Assembly: GCA_028023455.1 (NCBI GenBank)
Contig: JAQFVV010006220.1
Coordinates: 8,351,852 to 8,415,851, forward strand
Reading direction: 5' to 3'
Source: Epiperipatus broadwayi
Taxonomy: Eukaryota > Onychophora > Udeonychophora > Euonychophora > Peripatidae
DNA: 64,000 bases
A model generated the notes under the pieces. The model saw only the letters and a program-made list of their open reading frames with translations, was not told the DNA's origin and made no database searches. Below, piece by piece: positions 24,301-37,603 of the stretch; the stretch's first letter is position 1; each line of letters begins with the position of its first letter. A program made the position numbers and the translations under genes.

Positions 24301-26253
24301 ATGAATTAGACTATATTATAGAATCCAAATCATTTCTTATATTCCATGTGAGAGCTCTATCTCTTATTTGTATATGGTTGCCTCCTCTACCTTTCTCTAT
24401 TATGATTGCACTTTTGAGTGGAATGTTTTATCTATAAAAGAGTATAATCTGTAATACATGGGTATCATGGCTCATTCAACTTGGAGTCATAATTCATTAT
24501 TCCTCTTATTTTCTCTGGTGGTTCTTTGTACACATTACAAAAATCTGTTTCCAAATATTATATGTTGAACTATGAATGGCATATAGTATGGAAAATCTGG
24601 CCTTAAGATAGAGGAAAGGCTATAAGAAATCTCAATGTGAGACCTTCCATTAGAAGAATTAAATGTTTCTCCTGTGATTATTGAGCATCTTACTTGTGAT
24701 ACTCTGTGCATGAGCCTATCTTGCCTTTCTTCACTCCAGAAGCAAAATCAAATGTTTATAATACTCAAAAGTTTGTGATTGTAGTTCTAATGCATGCCTC
24801 AGTTTTTGGTGGTTCCATGGAGATTATTGCATGCAACATCTATTTTCTCTTCTTTCTCCCAGTTTTGGAAATGGAACAATTGTCTCAAGCTTTTCAGGTA
24901 CATCAGAGTTTTCTCCTATACCAACTTTAAATGCTCTTTATTTGTGTGCATTTGACCATGCTTTGGTTAGTTTGGCCATTATCTTCCTGTTACTGTCACC
25001 AGTTATTTCTGTCTCAGGAGTTTTTACACTTTTGTATTTTATGAGATTATATGTATTATCACAATAGTTCTGTTCATTTTTAAAGTTTTAACTCTTATCA
25101 ACCTCTTAAATACATTTTATTTCTACTCTCCAAGTCTTAATCTTCACACACTTGTGCTATTTTCTCTCTCATTTAGCAATCTGTTCCTTCTAGCTTGCAT
25201 TAGAACTAATGTGTATATGACTAATCTTTTTGTTTATAATTTTCTTGCAATCCTGCTTCACTGAAACTCATGCATTTCTATTCTACTTTTCCAGAATTGG
25301 TGTCTTTTTCATGCTTCTCTTTGAGATCCTTTTTATTTGATTGATTTCTTTTTTTTTTGCACTATCCAATCTTGCTCCTTCAGCCTGTATTTTTTCTCAA
25401 AACTCTCGCTGCATTTTTTCATAAACTATTTTAATCTTTTTTAATTTCCTCTATACTAGTTCCAATTTTTGCCCTTTTGAATCATACTATAATTGTCTTC
25501 CATTTTCTCTTAAAGTTATTTTTATTCCTTGCTGTCTTTGCCAAAATTCTCCAATTGTCTGCTGACTTTGCTTTATTTTTTTGCTAAGAGTCGTCTCCTA
25601 ATTTCTTTAATAATTGGTAAATCATATTGATGGAGAAAATGTATGTTCTTAAATTTCCATCTTTGAGTGCTTATCTTTTTTATTACCATTGCAGGCTATT
25701 TAAATGTTACTTCAGAACTTTCTTTTTCCCATGATACATTCTCTGGTTTTGATCGTGTTACTTATGTCTCTATTTTCATCTTCATATTTTCTAACTTCAT
25801 TTTTCTCTTCTGGCATCATTACAATTTTTTGTGCTTTAGTGAATTTTAATAAATGATTATTCTTTAGGCAAATCCCCAAACATTGAAGAAATGTCTCTGA
25901 TCTTCTTTTGTAACACTGAACCCACTATTGCACTTTTTTCTTTTATTTCTCATTGCTCGATTCAAGCCAAATTTTAACTACCCTTTAAACTATCGATATT
26001 AAAATTGTCTCTCTCAGGGTACTTTCTTTTTGAAATCAAGCTTCTCATTAATAACTCCAAAATATTAAACTTGTAGTTACAGCAATACTAAATTTATAAT
26101 CTTTTATTGTCATCAATCTCCTTGAGTGCATTTTTCTTCTTTTCTATTAACTGGTAGTGCCCAAAGTTTATTAAATTATAATAAATATTTTTAACACTGG
26201 CTCCAAAATAAATAAATGTATTGTAAAAATAATTAATTACCTACTTACTATTA

Positions 26254-26742
26254 TAATTTAAACAGAATGGATTTACACCCTAAGCAAATGCACTGTAATG
26301 TTGTTATAATAGCTCAATGCTGCCTTGTTGAGTACTGAAGATATTTTCAACCCAAAGCACACAATACAGACTTTTGAAAAACTGAAGAACAGCCATCTTA
26401 TCTTTTGAATCTAAATGTAGTTATATAGGCCAATCTAAAGTACTTTAGTTTGAGAATGTGAAGATGTTCCTTTTTCACTTTACATCCATTAATTTCTTTC
26501 TATTACAAAATTTTTCAATTTACTACATATTAATATTATGAATTATTAGAAACTAATATGCTTTACTTTGGCCTATATAACTAAATTTAGGTTCAAAAAA
26601 ATAAGATGGCTGCTCTTATTTTTTCAAGTCTCTATCTTGTGCCATGAGTTAAGAGTATCCTCAGTACTCAACAAGACTTATTGAGCTGTTATAACAATAT
26701 TACATCACGTGTTTAGGATATAAATCCCTGCTGTTTAAATTA
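26254..26742. repeat. Large fold-back element, about 490 bases
   Basis: Outer ends TAATTTAAACAG and CTGTTTAAATTA are complementary. Inverted arms of about 200 bases can be followed inward through the GTGTTTAGG/CCTAAGCA region, AAGTCTG/CAGACTT, GCCATCTTAT/ATAAGATGGC and TATATAGGCC/GGCCTATATA. The arms differ at many positions, so it is old. No coding sequence is present. Confidence 0.8.
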
Positions 26743-26762
26743 CATACAGTCTCTGTGCTAGT

Positions 26763-28500
26763 AATAAGAATTGAATATTACTATTGTAACATTCAGCAAA
26801 AACATTTTTTGCAATTACATTTTTGCAATTAACTTTTCTAATTCAAAATTCATAAAATTTATAGTATAAGTAAAAAAAGATTCATCAATGGGCTAACACT
26901 ATTGAGCATAATGCAATATATCCACATAAATAAAATATTTTCCATACCTATTTCCACGTACCATTACATACCAAATCTTAATAATCTAGCAATATATTTA
27001 TTTATAGAAATCGATTGGCTATACATATCTAAACTAAGTTAGGAATGTGTGCATAAGTATTACTTCAGAACTTAGTATTATAGAAGATGAATTTAACACA
27101 GATTCCAACCATGCAAGCTTATAATAGTCATTTGTATGAATTTTAAGACTTTAATCATCATCATAATAGTGATTATGTGATTCAAGAATGTTGTTGATTG
27201 ATTATTATTGTATAAATAAATAACTAAATACACACCCAAATTAACTTTGGGAAAAATTTTAAAATACATATGCTGCAAAATATATATAAAAAGGAGGTAT
27301 CTTAATTATGATATAAATGTATAAGCAACACACATATCATCCTAGAAATGAACCCATTTTAAAATTTCTAATAAATTTAAGATTATTAACAGGATAGACA
27401 CATATTCAAATATTATCTTTAACAGATTATCAACAATTTCCTAAATTCTCCCCTTTTCTTAATTTTTTGGTCTTAACAAAATATTTGCTTAATATGATAG
27501 TCTTACTGGCTATCAATTTCTATAAATAATTTCCATTGATACATCCACATGCATATTAATTCTCTACTTAAATTATATCATAATGATGAGCATTTTCTAT
27601 GAGCTAAACAAATGATTCTTGTTAAATAATTTAAAGAAATAAATAATTATATGTGAAGTTTTGCCACAACAATTCACTCTTTCATTTTAATCTATAGTTA
27701 TACTAAATTATTAATTAAATAGACTTAAAATCATTAAATTTTGAATATACATAACAATCATTCCCTCAAAATGACAAAATCTTTTAAGTGAAAAAAAAAA
27801 GTTCACTTTGAAATTTAAATAAAGTTCAGAAAGTTTATAAATTCAAAATGGTTTTTATATAATTACTTAGAATTATTGAATTTAAAGTCAGAAAGTTTAT
27901 AAATTCAAAATGGTTTTTATATAATTACTTAGAATTATTGAAGAATGGCATTTCTGCTGTAATTAACAGTTTAAATACTCATTTCTTTTATACACATTTA
28001 TTTTAAAGCTCTACATTATGTTAAATTCATGGATTTAGATTTGTAGGCAGGATCGTAGATTTTTTGTAGAACAAGAGATTATTTTTGTCACAATCAGATT
28101 TTCACAATTTTTAAAAAGTGGATTTTGTCATAATCATTTCACACCAGTGGAAATTTACTTATAGTTGTTTTGCTTGTAGTTGCTTAGATGCTCCAAAGAT
28201 CATTATTACTGAAGTTACCTGTATTCATACATGATATTTCCCAGACAAACTAGCAGTTCATGACAAAATTTTCTCAGTGCACTTGAGAAGTTTTATACTT
28301 GTCACATATTATCTTGCAGCTTTTCTCTAATGCATATAAGCAAAAGTTATTGCAGCAATTTTATTACAAAAGAAATAATATACCATATATTTTCTTTGAT
28401 GCACTATTGTTATATATTTGAATGCAGGCACTCAGAATATCAACAAATAAATCAATAAATGTAATTTAGGTAAGGATTGGAATAATGATGGAATATTATT
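26763..28500. repeat. AT-rich intron sequence with a tandem duplication
   Basis: A 62-base unit beginning TCAGAAAGTTTATAAATTC is present twice in tandem at 27826-27887 and 27888-27941, nearly identical. The rest of the stretch is AT-rich with no recognised feature. Confidence 0.8.
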
Positions 28501-29800
28501 AATAGTGAGAAGTTATCGATACACTCCAAACAGTATATATATATAATTCACTTATGATTCAATTCCACAACACACATAACACCTTGCTGTTTTCTGGACA
28601 GTTTCCATTGGCTTCAGTTTCCAAACACTTTGTCTCTACTCCTCAAACTAACAGAGTTCTTTGGCTTCATTCAGCTGCTGCTCACAATCACAGTGTCCCA
28701 CACTAGAGCACTACCTGTCACTTATGCTTCTTTCGGCTATTGTTCATTAAAATTTCCCACCAACAGTTTACTTAGTAAATCCACTGAAATGAAAATCACA
28801 CATTTTGTTACACATGCTACTTATTCATGCAGTTTAACCTCCAGCAATCCAGGCTGCATACTTGATTGTTATCAATCTTGTTTTTCATCTGGGTGTTTTT
28901 AATTGGTCAGTTCCACTTCTATTGTGTCCAGAAAAATTAGTAATTAGCAAATATTTCTTGGCATTTACCAAACACAATTTTCTTATCACATATTATGTAA
29001 ATATTTTCTATTGTTAAATCCTATGCAAAATTAATCATTAAGTAAACCTTTTTACTTTCTATCTGATTTAATTATACAGCATTTGCTTTTCTTAAATTAC
29101 CCAAACATTCATTAGTTTTACTTTTATCAGTTAATTATCTTTTTCATGGAATACTAAAAGACTTATAATTATTGAATTGCAATGTATATATTTTTACAAA
29201 CACAACACCTCCCCCAATTTAAAAAAAAAAAAAAATCCTGTTTAGATTTATTAGATGTAATCTTGTAGTCTGCTAAGTCTTCACTTCTGCATTGGCCTGG
29301 ATAATTTTCCCTCCTGTTTCAGTAAACCCTGTTCCTCTGTCTGCATTTGAGCATTTCTTTCATTCCACATGCTGTCTTTTATTTTGTGATTATTATCTTG
29401 AACATCTATCTTCAGGCCATTTCTTTTTATTTCTGCTCCTGTTTTCATTAGGTTGAAATCATATGCTTTTGTTATTTCACGAACCCTGACATGATTTTCA
29501 TAGTGTTTGTATTTCTCATTGTTTTTTCATCTAATTTGTTTCCATAGTTTCTCCAAGATTACTGATATTCCTGACTCACTGTCAATTTCCATGTCTATTT
29601 TTTTGTTACCGACCTCATCATGCAGCATAAACTTATTTTTCCCATTTTTGTTTGCTTTGTTAGTGTTGCCAATGCTATCAATTGTGCCTAACTTAGTTTG
29701 TCTTTGTTTGATAGTGTTCTTCATTTCTTCTATGTCTTGATTAGGTATGGTTTGTAGTTTCCTGTCTATATTCTTTATTCTATTTTTTATTTTCCCATAT
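28500..29800 (-). mobile_element. Gypsy relic: protease remnant, PPT, 3' LTR
   Basis: On the minus strand a protease-like reading frame is followed after a deletion by a polypurine tract (TTGGGGGAGG near 29212-29221). An LTR then starts TGTTGTGTTTGTAAAA at 29211. The LTR start is the inverted counterpart of the CACAACA end seen in the related copies at 4708 and 51957, supporting one family with TGTTGTG...CACAACA ends. The segment 28560-28930 resembles 5060-5420 in the other copy. The right end of the LTR is unclear, so the lower boundary is approximate. Confidence 0.6.
29527..29724 (-). pseudogene. Gypsy retropepsin remnant
   Basis: The open stretch has KKIDMEIDSESGISVILEKL followed by WKQI. 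It aligns with the retrotransposon aspartic protease core, where ME[VI]DTGA.VS.I precedes a W. The active-site Gly position reads Glu, so the enzyme would be dead. RT, RNase H and integrase, which should follow, are absent before the polypurine tract. Confidence 0.55.
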
Positions 29801-29934
29801 CAATTTTGTTAAATAGTCTATTTTTTATGAATTATTTTTTTGCTGTATTAATATGTACAACTGCATGTATATACTATTTTTGTGATATATATATATATGT
29901 GTGTTTGCATGTTTAATGTTCACTATTATCATCT

Positions 29935-30140
29935 GCTAAGTCTTAGAATTCATACTTTAAGCTCCCTATAGCTATCCACTTCTTATACAACTGATGCACA
30001 TGATCACATACATATGTAAAAGATAAATGATCTCCAATATATGTATTTCATGCTGATCCAGTCATGTGTATCAGTTGTATCAGATTTAAGTGGATAGCTG
30101 TAGGAGTATTGAAAGCCTGACTTCAAATTCCTTCTAAAAT
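29935..30140. repeat. Short fold-back, relative of the 47423-48080 family
   Basis: The arms AGCTCCCTATAGCTATCCAC and GTGGATAGCTGTAGGAGTAT are complementary. The interior GATCTCCAATATATGTATTT is shared with 47540-47560. The element is a shortened copy in which the two arms almost meet. Confidence 0.7.
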
Positions 30141-30934
30141 TTATATTATATGAAAAATATTGATAAAATGTAAACACTTTTGGATATACATATATTTTTC
30201 AAGCTTTAATAATATCTGGTTATGACTAAATCTCATATATCCTTACAAGTTTTGTTGATAAACATTTAATGATAATAATAAGCATAAGTACTTGTGTATC
30301 TGAAAGCTCAAATAAACAGATATATTACAGATACATATACGTATACTTTACTGTTATATAATTACAGTTTACCATCTCTTTAGTAACAAAATTTACATTC
30401 CAGGATAATTTTTTATCATCTCATTTCATCTCATACTACTACAAATCCTGTTTTCTCCATAATTTTAACTTGAATGCTTTTATATATTATTTATCAAAAC
30501 AGAAAGTAAACAATTCAATAAAACATAAAAAAGAGAACATGTGGAAAATTGGTCTTGACAAAAAAAAAAAAATCACAATATGAAAGTGGTAAAACTGTAT
30601 TGTTAAATTAAACCCAAATTGACCTACAAATATCTATATTGAAATGAAACTCCAAAAGTCAGGGAACATCTATATATACATATATACACAAGCTGATTTT
30701 AAAGCATGGCTATATATCCAAGATTGAAAACCACCCAGTTTACTATCATGGTATTTAAATAAAAGGCTGAGCTATTGTTTTTATTGGAAAGATTTGATGT
30801 TTGAATATAAGTTTGTTTTGATAGATATATAGTGAAAGAGGTGAGTCTGATTTTACTAACTTACAAGGCTGTGAAGTATAGAGATATTATGAATTGAATT
30901 GATTTACATTTTCCTTCTAACATTGTACATATAT

Positions 30935-32897
30935 ATTATATCGGTCAGAATGGATCAATGAAGTCTTATCGTATCTGCACTACAGAGCGCCACTAGGCTA
31001 TTTGAACCTAAAAAATTTATATAGTAGGCAGACATGTAAGATCCTACTTTATTTTATATTTCGACCATCAGCCCATGCCACTAGCTCAGTGAGACACAGA
31101 GATTTATAAAATATAAATTCTTAAAATATCTTTTTCAATAGTAACAAAAATAACAGAAGTCACTGCCAGTAATAACACACACAAACATTTATTAAACATA
31201 TACAAATTTAAAATTATTTTAGTATGCTTTTACTTTAGTTTTAGCATTTAATTTATTTTTTTAACTTTTTTTATTTTTGAAGTTCGCACAGATGAATTTA
31301 ATATTTTATTCAAGTGTCGAGTATGAATAGACTGCACAGATTGCATTTGAAAAGAAAATATTCTATCCCTTATTTAACCTTAGGCCAAAAGTTTGCAGAT
31401 AAACCAACGTCAATCCATCTGATATATCGATGTATTCAATGCAGCATGAATACGACAGCACAAATACCATACTGTTAGGAATGTACATCTGAACAGCATG
31501 GTTATAATTGAAGAAATTGTCTCTCGTCCAGTACAGAGAAATGTTACATTTGTCTGGCAAGAAGAACAATTAAAAAAAAAACTCCATAAAAAGGGATTAC
31601 AGTCCTTTTTGCCGACTTACAATCCCATTGAATAGGCAAAGAGGTGATATAAGGAGCAGGGAATACCGTCTGTCTCCGATGGTCAATAAGAAAGGCTTAT
31701 TTTGCCTGAGTGCGGCATATAAGGTGATCCTGCACATAGCAGACCTCATACTACATTTACTAATTACACCAATATATCCAATCCATTGACCCAATTTAAC
31801 CACGAAACAAATAACCCAAGATTTACCCTCCCTTAATTAAACTAATATAACTTTACAAATCTATGCAGCCATTCATGCCCAGCTTAAATTTAGCATTTAT
31901 TAAATTAATTTAATGAAAAAAAAAAAAAAAATCATAATAAAACTTAAAAGTACAAAAAAAATATATAAATGGAAATGATTTTTTAAAAAAATATACATCA
32001 AATAAAATTAATTATTAATAATAATTTACGTTGGTCAGATAGGATTCTATTTCTATTAAATAGGGAACAAGTTTTAGAATTAAAGTTCTTATTCTTATCA
32101 AATACTGAAATTTTAGAATTATAATTAAAGCTTAATAGAGTTCATAAAGTTCTTACGGTTTAAACATACTGGAAAGGTTTCCTTTTTAGAAGTTTACAAT
32201 TTGGGATCCAGCATTAATTCCCCCGATGTCCTGTGGTCTGCAGTATAAGAAAACGATTGGTCATTTCTCTTTCTTTCTCTCTTTTTTTTTTATAGAAAAA
32301 CTGAAGGGATTGAAGAGTGCATCTTTCCAATCCCTTCTCCTTCAACTCTAGCACACCTCTGCTTTCACATCTCTGTCCTCTTCCCAGCTCTTTCCTTCAC
32401 TCACCAAAATTTATTTCCAAACTTTTTCTTTTATATTAGAATTTTGGATTGAGCGAACATTACGTCATGATGATGGTGATGGTCTTTTCATTGAGGTCCA
32501 TTTCCCCGAGGGATTTCTTTCATTGGCCATTCTGTTCCCATTGTTTTTCTTCATCTTTAATTATACATTTTGAAATGCCCAAAGGCTAGTTCACTTGGAC
32601 TAATTAAAATAATCATTTCCATTTTACAATAGCATTAATTAATTTATTGTACATTCCTTTTATCTTTAAATCTTACAAGTTTTTTTTCTTAATATTTAGT
32701 TTTAAAACTTTTTCTTTTTTTTTAATAGTTTTCTTCTAATATTTTTTTCATCTGTGTGATTTTATATATATAAAGTTTAAATTACTTTTAACTTTCAATT
32801 TTTATTTCTTAAAAAAAAAAAATTTTTATATGCGAACTTTTCTTTTTAATGTCTAATTTTTAAAATAAATAATGTAACGGCATGTGTACCCATTACA
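30935..32897 (-). mobile_element. LTR-like unit A, about 1.96 kb
   Basis: On the minus strand it begins with the palindrome-like TGTAATGGGTAC...GCCGTTACA (32873-32897) and ends near GATCCATTC...TATAAT. It is nearly identical by eye to unit B (38107-40025) over almost its whole length, including ATCTGATATATCGATG-like, TCCCTTAATTAAAC and TCAATCCCTTC landmarks. No long reading frame is present. I interpret it as a long terminal repeat of a non-autonomous retroelement. The internal region 32898-33747 abuts it. Confidence 0.6.
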
Positions 32898-33747
32898 TAT
32901 CAGTAAACTTGCTTAAAAAATTTTTTACTTAGAGCTAGTAATTATTGTACGATTAACGAAGACATTTGGTTAGTAATTCTACAAAAAGACTATACAAAAA
33001 ATAATTGACTATTGTTTTCCTATGAGCCATCTGCGTTTATGTTTCCTTTCCCCAAGAGTTCCTTTTCTCTACATATCATTTTTAGACACATGGTATGACA
33101 AGCAAATTAGTTATTTAGGAAAATTACATCGAAGTGAATACGTTTTAAAAGATAATTAATAATTTACTAAGGCTGTAACCTTAGAAATAAGCGTCTGAAA
33201 AATACGAAGGTAGGGACCTCTATAGGTCTTAAAAACACAAGCTTACGCTATAGAGGTCCCTACCTTCGTATTTTTCAGACGCTTATTTCTAAGGTTACAG
33301 CCTTAGTAAATTATTACTTAAAAGATAATGGATTTATATGTGTATATTTGCAGCACAATTACATATACCACCAACTTATTTATGATTTATTGACATGCTT
33401 AAATAGGGTTACACTAAAGTAAATTTCCAAAAGGCACTCATCGTAAGGTACCACGTTTACAATCGTAAACTTACGTGGCTGTGCACACCTATGCACATTA
33501 AAGCATAATATATATTTACAAAAAAAAACATTAATTGCAACCTTTTGACTTTTTTTTTTTTTTAAAAAAATTAGTTTTAAAATTATTAATATCTTTTCTT
33601 TCTCGTTTTTACTATATGTGCTATTTCTTTCTGGCAGTGCTTTTATAAGATTTAAAGTATATGACTTTTAAAAATATTTCATTTTGAAAAAAAAATTTAC
33701 TCAGGGTATTAGTGGTTTATTAAACATCAGCTCATGTTGGGTAGTCA
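32898..33747 (-). mobile_element. Internal region 2 of LTR-like element
   Basis: This 850-base region lies between units A and C and is homologous to 37604-38106. Both begin (plus strand) TATCAGTAAACTT. Both end in a sequence that on the minus strand reads like a primer-binding site just inside an LTR, here TGACTACCCAACATG. It contains no reading frame of note. The MITE at 33157-33317 accounts for much of its extra length relative to the other copy. Confidence 0.55.
33157..33317. mobile_element. Perfect-hairpin MITE with 12-base flanking repeat
   Basis: Arms 33157-33226 and 33247-33316 are inverted copies with almost no mismatch across about 67-70 bases. Landmarks are GGCTGTAACCTTAG, AGCGTCTGAAAAATACGAAG and TAGGGACCTCTATAG. 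A loop of about 20 bases separates them. The direct repeat TTAAAAGATAAT flanks it (33145-33156, 33318-33329). Long arms and a 9-12 base duplication suggest a Mutator-like element, by inference. Perfect arms mean recent insertion. Confidence 0.88.
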
Positions 33748-35263
33748 ATTATAATGGTTGGAGAAGCTACAGGGTGCCACCAGTCTATTTGAACCAGGAA
33801 AATTTATATAGTAGGCAGATACATAAGTTCAAATTTTACATATATGTATTTTGTTCCGACCATCCACCCAGTCACTAGCTCAGAGAGATGCAGAGATTTA
33901 TAAAATATAAATTCTTATTTAAAATATACTTTTAATAAGATTACAAAACTAGATCATTGCCAGTACTAATAACACAAACATTTATTAACACACATATAAA
34001 TAAAATTGAGGAATAAAATTTCTTTAGATTTTAATATTAATTTTTAAATTTAAATTATTATTTTAAACTATTAGCACAGATGGACATTTTAATAAATTTT
34101 ACTTTAGAATGCTGAGTATAAATAGGCTACATAGATTAATCAGTTAAAAACATTTCAAAATAAACATAAATGATCAAAATATACAGTCATTGATGTAATT
34201 GCAGAGGGAAATTCACAAGAAACCCAATGGCATTCATCATAAGATGCCGCATTGACACCAATAACTTAAAAGACATTCGAATAAATATATTTTTAGATAC
34301 TCAATGTGAGGTATCATATTTACAGAATATCTATATATTTTAATCAAATATAAAAATAAAAAACATAATTAAATGTTAACGAATCCATGCAGCCATCTAT
34401 ACCCAACTTAAATTTAATGCATTTAAATAATTTAATTAATAATTTTTTTTTTTTAAAAAATGGAAATGATTAAGTCAGCAAACTTAAAAGTATAAAAATT
34501 AAACATTAATAATTGATTTGAAAAGTCAGATTAAAGTTCATTTAAAAGATTTAGGTTTAGCTTGTCAAATCTTGAAAGTTCTTAATTTTTTTTTTTTTTA
34601 AAAATTTTCAGTTATATCTCTTACAGTAGAAGAGTCCCGGTTCCTGGTATCAATTCCCATGAAGTCTTTATTTGAAGACTGGTCTATCTGAAGGTGGCCT
34701 TAGCTGGTTCAATCCTGGTATTATTTTATTCGGGTCTCCAACAGTACCATTCATAATTCAACAGTCATTTCATTTGAAATAAGTGAGAGAGGGTGACAAG
34801 TGCATCTTATTGCCCTTCTCACAAAATCAAGCTGGAACTGTCCTTAATTTCAATATTTTTTTATACACATCGTCTGGATTCACTGAACAATCAATCATTT
34901 TCATTAGGGTCCGAGCACTGGTTTTCTGCTTCTATTGGACATTCTACTTCAGAGTGGGAAACAATGTTTAATTTTTATCTATATCTTTCATCTGACTTTT
35001 TAATTATATAAGATCCCCAAGGATTAGTTTGCTTTTCGATAATTAATAACACAATCATTTCCATTTTGAGATTTCAGGAATTAATATCTGTTTCTATTTT
35101 TACTCACATTACTTTTTTCTAAGATATTTTATATTTAGATCTTTTATCTTTTTTTATAAAAAAGTACATTCAAATACTTTTTTTTTATTTAAAAAAGAAA
35201 TACTTTTAAAGTTTTGCATTTATGCGAATATATATATTGTAACGAGCACAGACGTTCGTTACA
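33748..35263 (-). mobile_element. LTR-like unit C, diverged
   Basis: It has the same orientation as A and B but is shorter and clearly diverged. Shared landmarks are AATTTATATAGTAGGCAGA, CACTAGCTCAG, AGATTTATAAAATATAAATT and CATGCAGCCATCTATACCC. On the plus strand it starts ATTATAATGGTTGG directly after the putative primer-binding site. Its other end reaches the palindrome TGTAACGAGC...CGTTACA (35238-35263), which it shares with unit D. Confidence 0.55.
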
Positions 35264-37488
35264 TTGTTTTTTTTTTATATATATATTATTAAACAAGTTA
35301 AAATAAAAAGTTCGCATTTAAAAACTTTCTTTAAAAATTGAAATTAAAATATCGTCTTAAACTCTTATATATTAAGTCGCACAGATAATGAAAAATTATT
35401 AAAATAAAATTTTTATTAAAGAAAAAGGTATTTTAAAACTAAATTTTAAAAAGATTTGGAGATAAAATTATATCTTTAAATTTGTCTTGAAATATATTTT
35501 TGATTTGGAAAACAGGGTAATTAATTAGAAATGGAAATGATTGTTAATTAGTTAAATTAAAACCAGCCTTGAGCATTTAAATGTAATAACCTCAGTCAGA
35601 TAAAAAACAAAACAATAGAAACTGATTAGCCAATGAAAGAAATCCATTTTGGGAAATCGGACCTCAGCAAAAGAATCATCACTCCATGACGCAATGTTAA
35701 TTCAATCCTTGACATTAATATAAAAAGGACAGGTTTTGGAAAGCTTGGTAGTTAGTGAATGAGGAGTGATTGATTATTGATGATGTAACAGCTAGGTGTT
35801 AGTGCTGGGGGGATTGAAAAAGACGCACAGCTTCAATCCCTTCAGTTCTGTAAGAAAGGAAGAAGAATGGGCCATCGTTTCTTCATTGAGGACCAATTAC
35901 ACTAAAAAAAAAATAAAAATCTCCAAAGGATAAATAAATTGATCAACCGGATACAAATCTTCGGACGATGTGGGAATTCACGTGCAAACGGCAAGGAATA
36001 TACGAAGATGAACTATTTCAATAACCGTAAGACTTTAAAATTTATGAACAGTAAATTAAAAACTTTCCAGATTTAAATGATTTCAATATTATTCTATCTG
36101 ACCAACATTATTTTATTAATTAGTTATAATTTTATTTAATGTATTTAATTTGTAAAATCATTTCCATTTATTTATTTAATTTTGTTCTTTAAGTTTTATT
36201 ATGATTTCTGTTTTCCGTTAAATAAATTATAAAAAAATGTTAAACTTAAGTCGGGCGTGAATGGCTGTATCGATTTGTAAAAATATATTAAGGGAGGGTA
36301 ATCTTGGGTTGTTCATTTCGTAGTTGAATTGGTTCAATGGATTGGATATATTTATGTAATTAGTAGGTGTAATATGAGATCCGCTACGGGCAGGATTATA
36401 GATATACGCCACACACCCTCTGTTTGCCTATGGATGGGTTTGTAAGTCGGCAGAATACCGCAGCCCATTCCTATGGAGTTTTTAGTTTATTGATCTACTT
36501 GCCCACAGATGTCACATCCCTGTGGGTGGAGAGTCAATGTCGTTTCTATTTCTACATATTGTTCAGATGTACATTCCTGACAATATTGTTGTGTTGTCGT
36601 ATCATGCTACATTGAATACATGAATGTATCAGATGGATTGGCGCCAGTTGATTGCGAAATGTGTTGCCTAAGGTTAAGTAGGGATAGAATATTTTATTTT
36701 TAAATGCAGATCTATGTAGTCGATTCAGGCTCGATCCTAAATAAAACTATTAAATTTAAGTTGTTTATAGATGCTTGCATGGATTGTTTATCGGTTAACT
36801 ATGTTTTGCGTTTCATATTTGATCAAAATATATAGACATTCGATAAATAATGATACCTTACGGTGAGTATCTAAAAATGTATTTATTCGGATGTCTTTTA
36901 AGTTATTGGTGACGATGCAGGTATCTTACGATGAATACTAGAGGGTTTCTTATAATTCCCTATGCAATTGTCAGTAATCAATAATTTTGTATTTTGATCG
37001 TTTATGTTTACTTTGAAATGTTTTTGACCGTTGAAATCTATGTAACCGATCTATAGCAACATATTAAACAGGTTTATAAGCCCATCTGTGCGAACTTGAT
37101 TAAAAATGTAAATTTATAATATAATAGTAACTCAATGTAAATTAAAGTAAAATCAAAGTTAAAAATAATGTTAAATGTTTAAATGTAAATCACTAAAATA
37201 ATTTTCAACCTTATATATATGTGCATAAATAAATCTGTTTGTATGATAATTACTGGCAGTGGCTTACTTTATTCTTTTATATACTAGTAAATGATATTAT
37301 TAAATCTCTGCTATTCCACTGAGCTAGTGACAATGGGCTAACGATCTAAATATGTAAATAAAGTGGAATCCTAACAGCGCGTATCTGCCTACTTTATAAA
37401 TTTTTCTAGGCTCAAATGCCTAGATGGCGCCCTTTGGTAGTGCGGTGCGGTTCGATGCGATCTCCCACTTCGTTTGGATCGTTATAAT
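35238..37488 (+). mobile_element. LTR-like unit D, opposite orientation
   Basis: This unit is the reverse-orientation relative of A, B and C. It starts TGTAACGAGC at 35238 and ends GGATCGTTATAAT near 37488. Shared landmarks, complementary to A, are AAGGGAGGGTAATC, CTATGGAGTTT, AAATTTTTCTAGGC and GAGCTAGTGACAATGGGC. It is the longest copy (about 2.25 kb). Flanking bases TATAT and TATAC could be an eroded 5-base target duplication, consistent with a solo LTR. Confidence 0.55.
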
Positions 37489-37603
37489 ATACATACATTG
37501 AACAACTCTTTTTAATTTTAGCTTTTAGTTTTTTATTTACGAACTTAAAAAATTTTTTATTCTAATTTTAAATTAATGTAATGGCATATTATATACCGTT
37601 ACA
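37489..37603 (-). mobile_element. LTR-like unit E, truncated start
   Basis: On the minus strand it reads TGTAACGGTATA...GCCATTACA followed by about 90 bases comparable to the first part of unit B. It then stops where unit D begins. It looks like the start of an LTR that has been cut off by, or rearranged with, unit D. Confidence 0.45.

Noticed and set aside
24300-26200. A LINE on the minus strand
   Set aside because: The plus-strand pyrimidine bias and short open pieces suggested one, but I found no endonuclease or reverse transcriptase motif.
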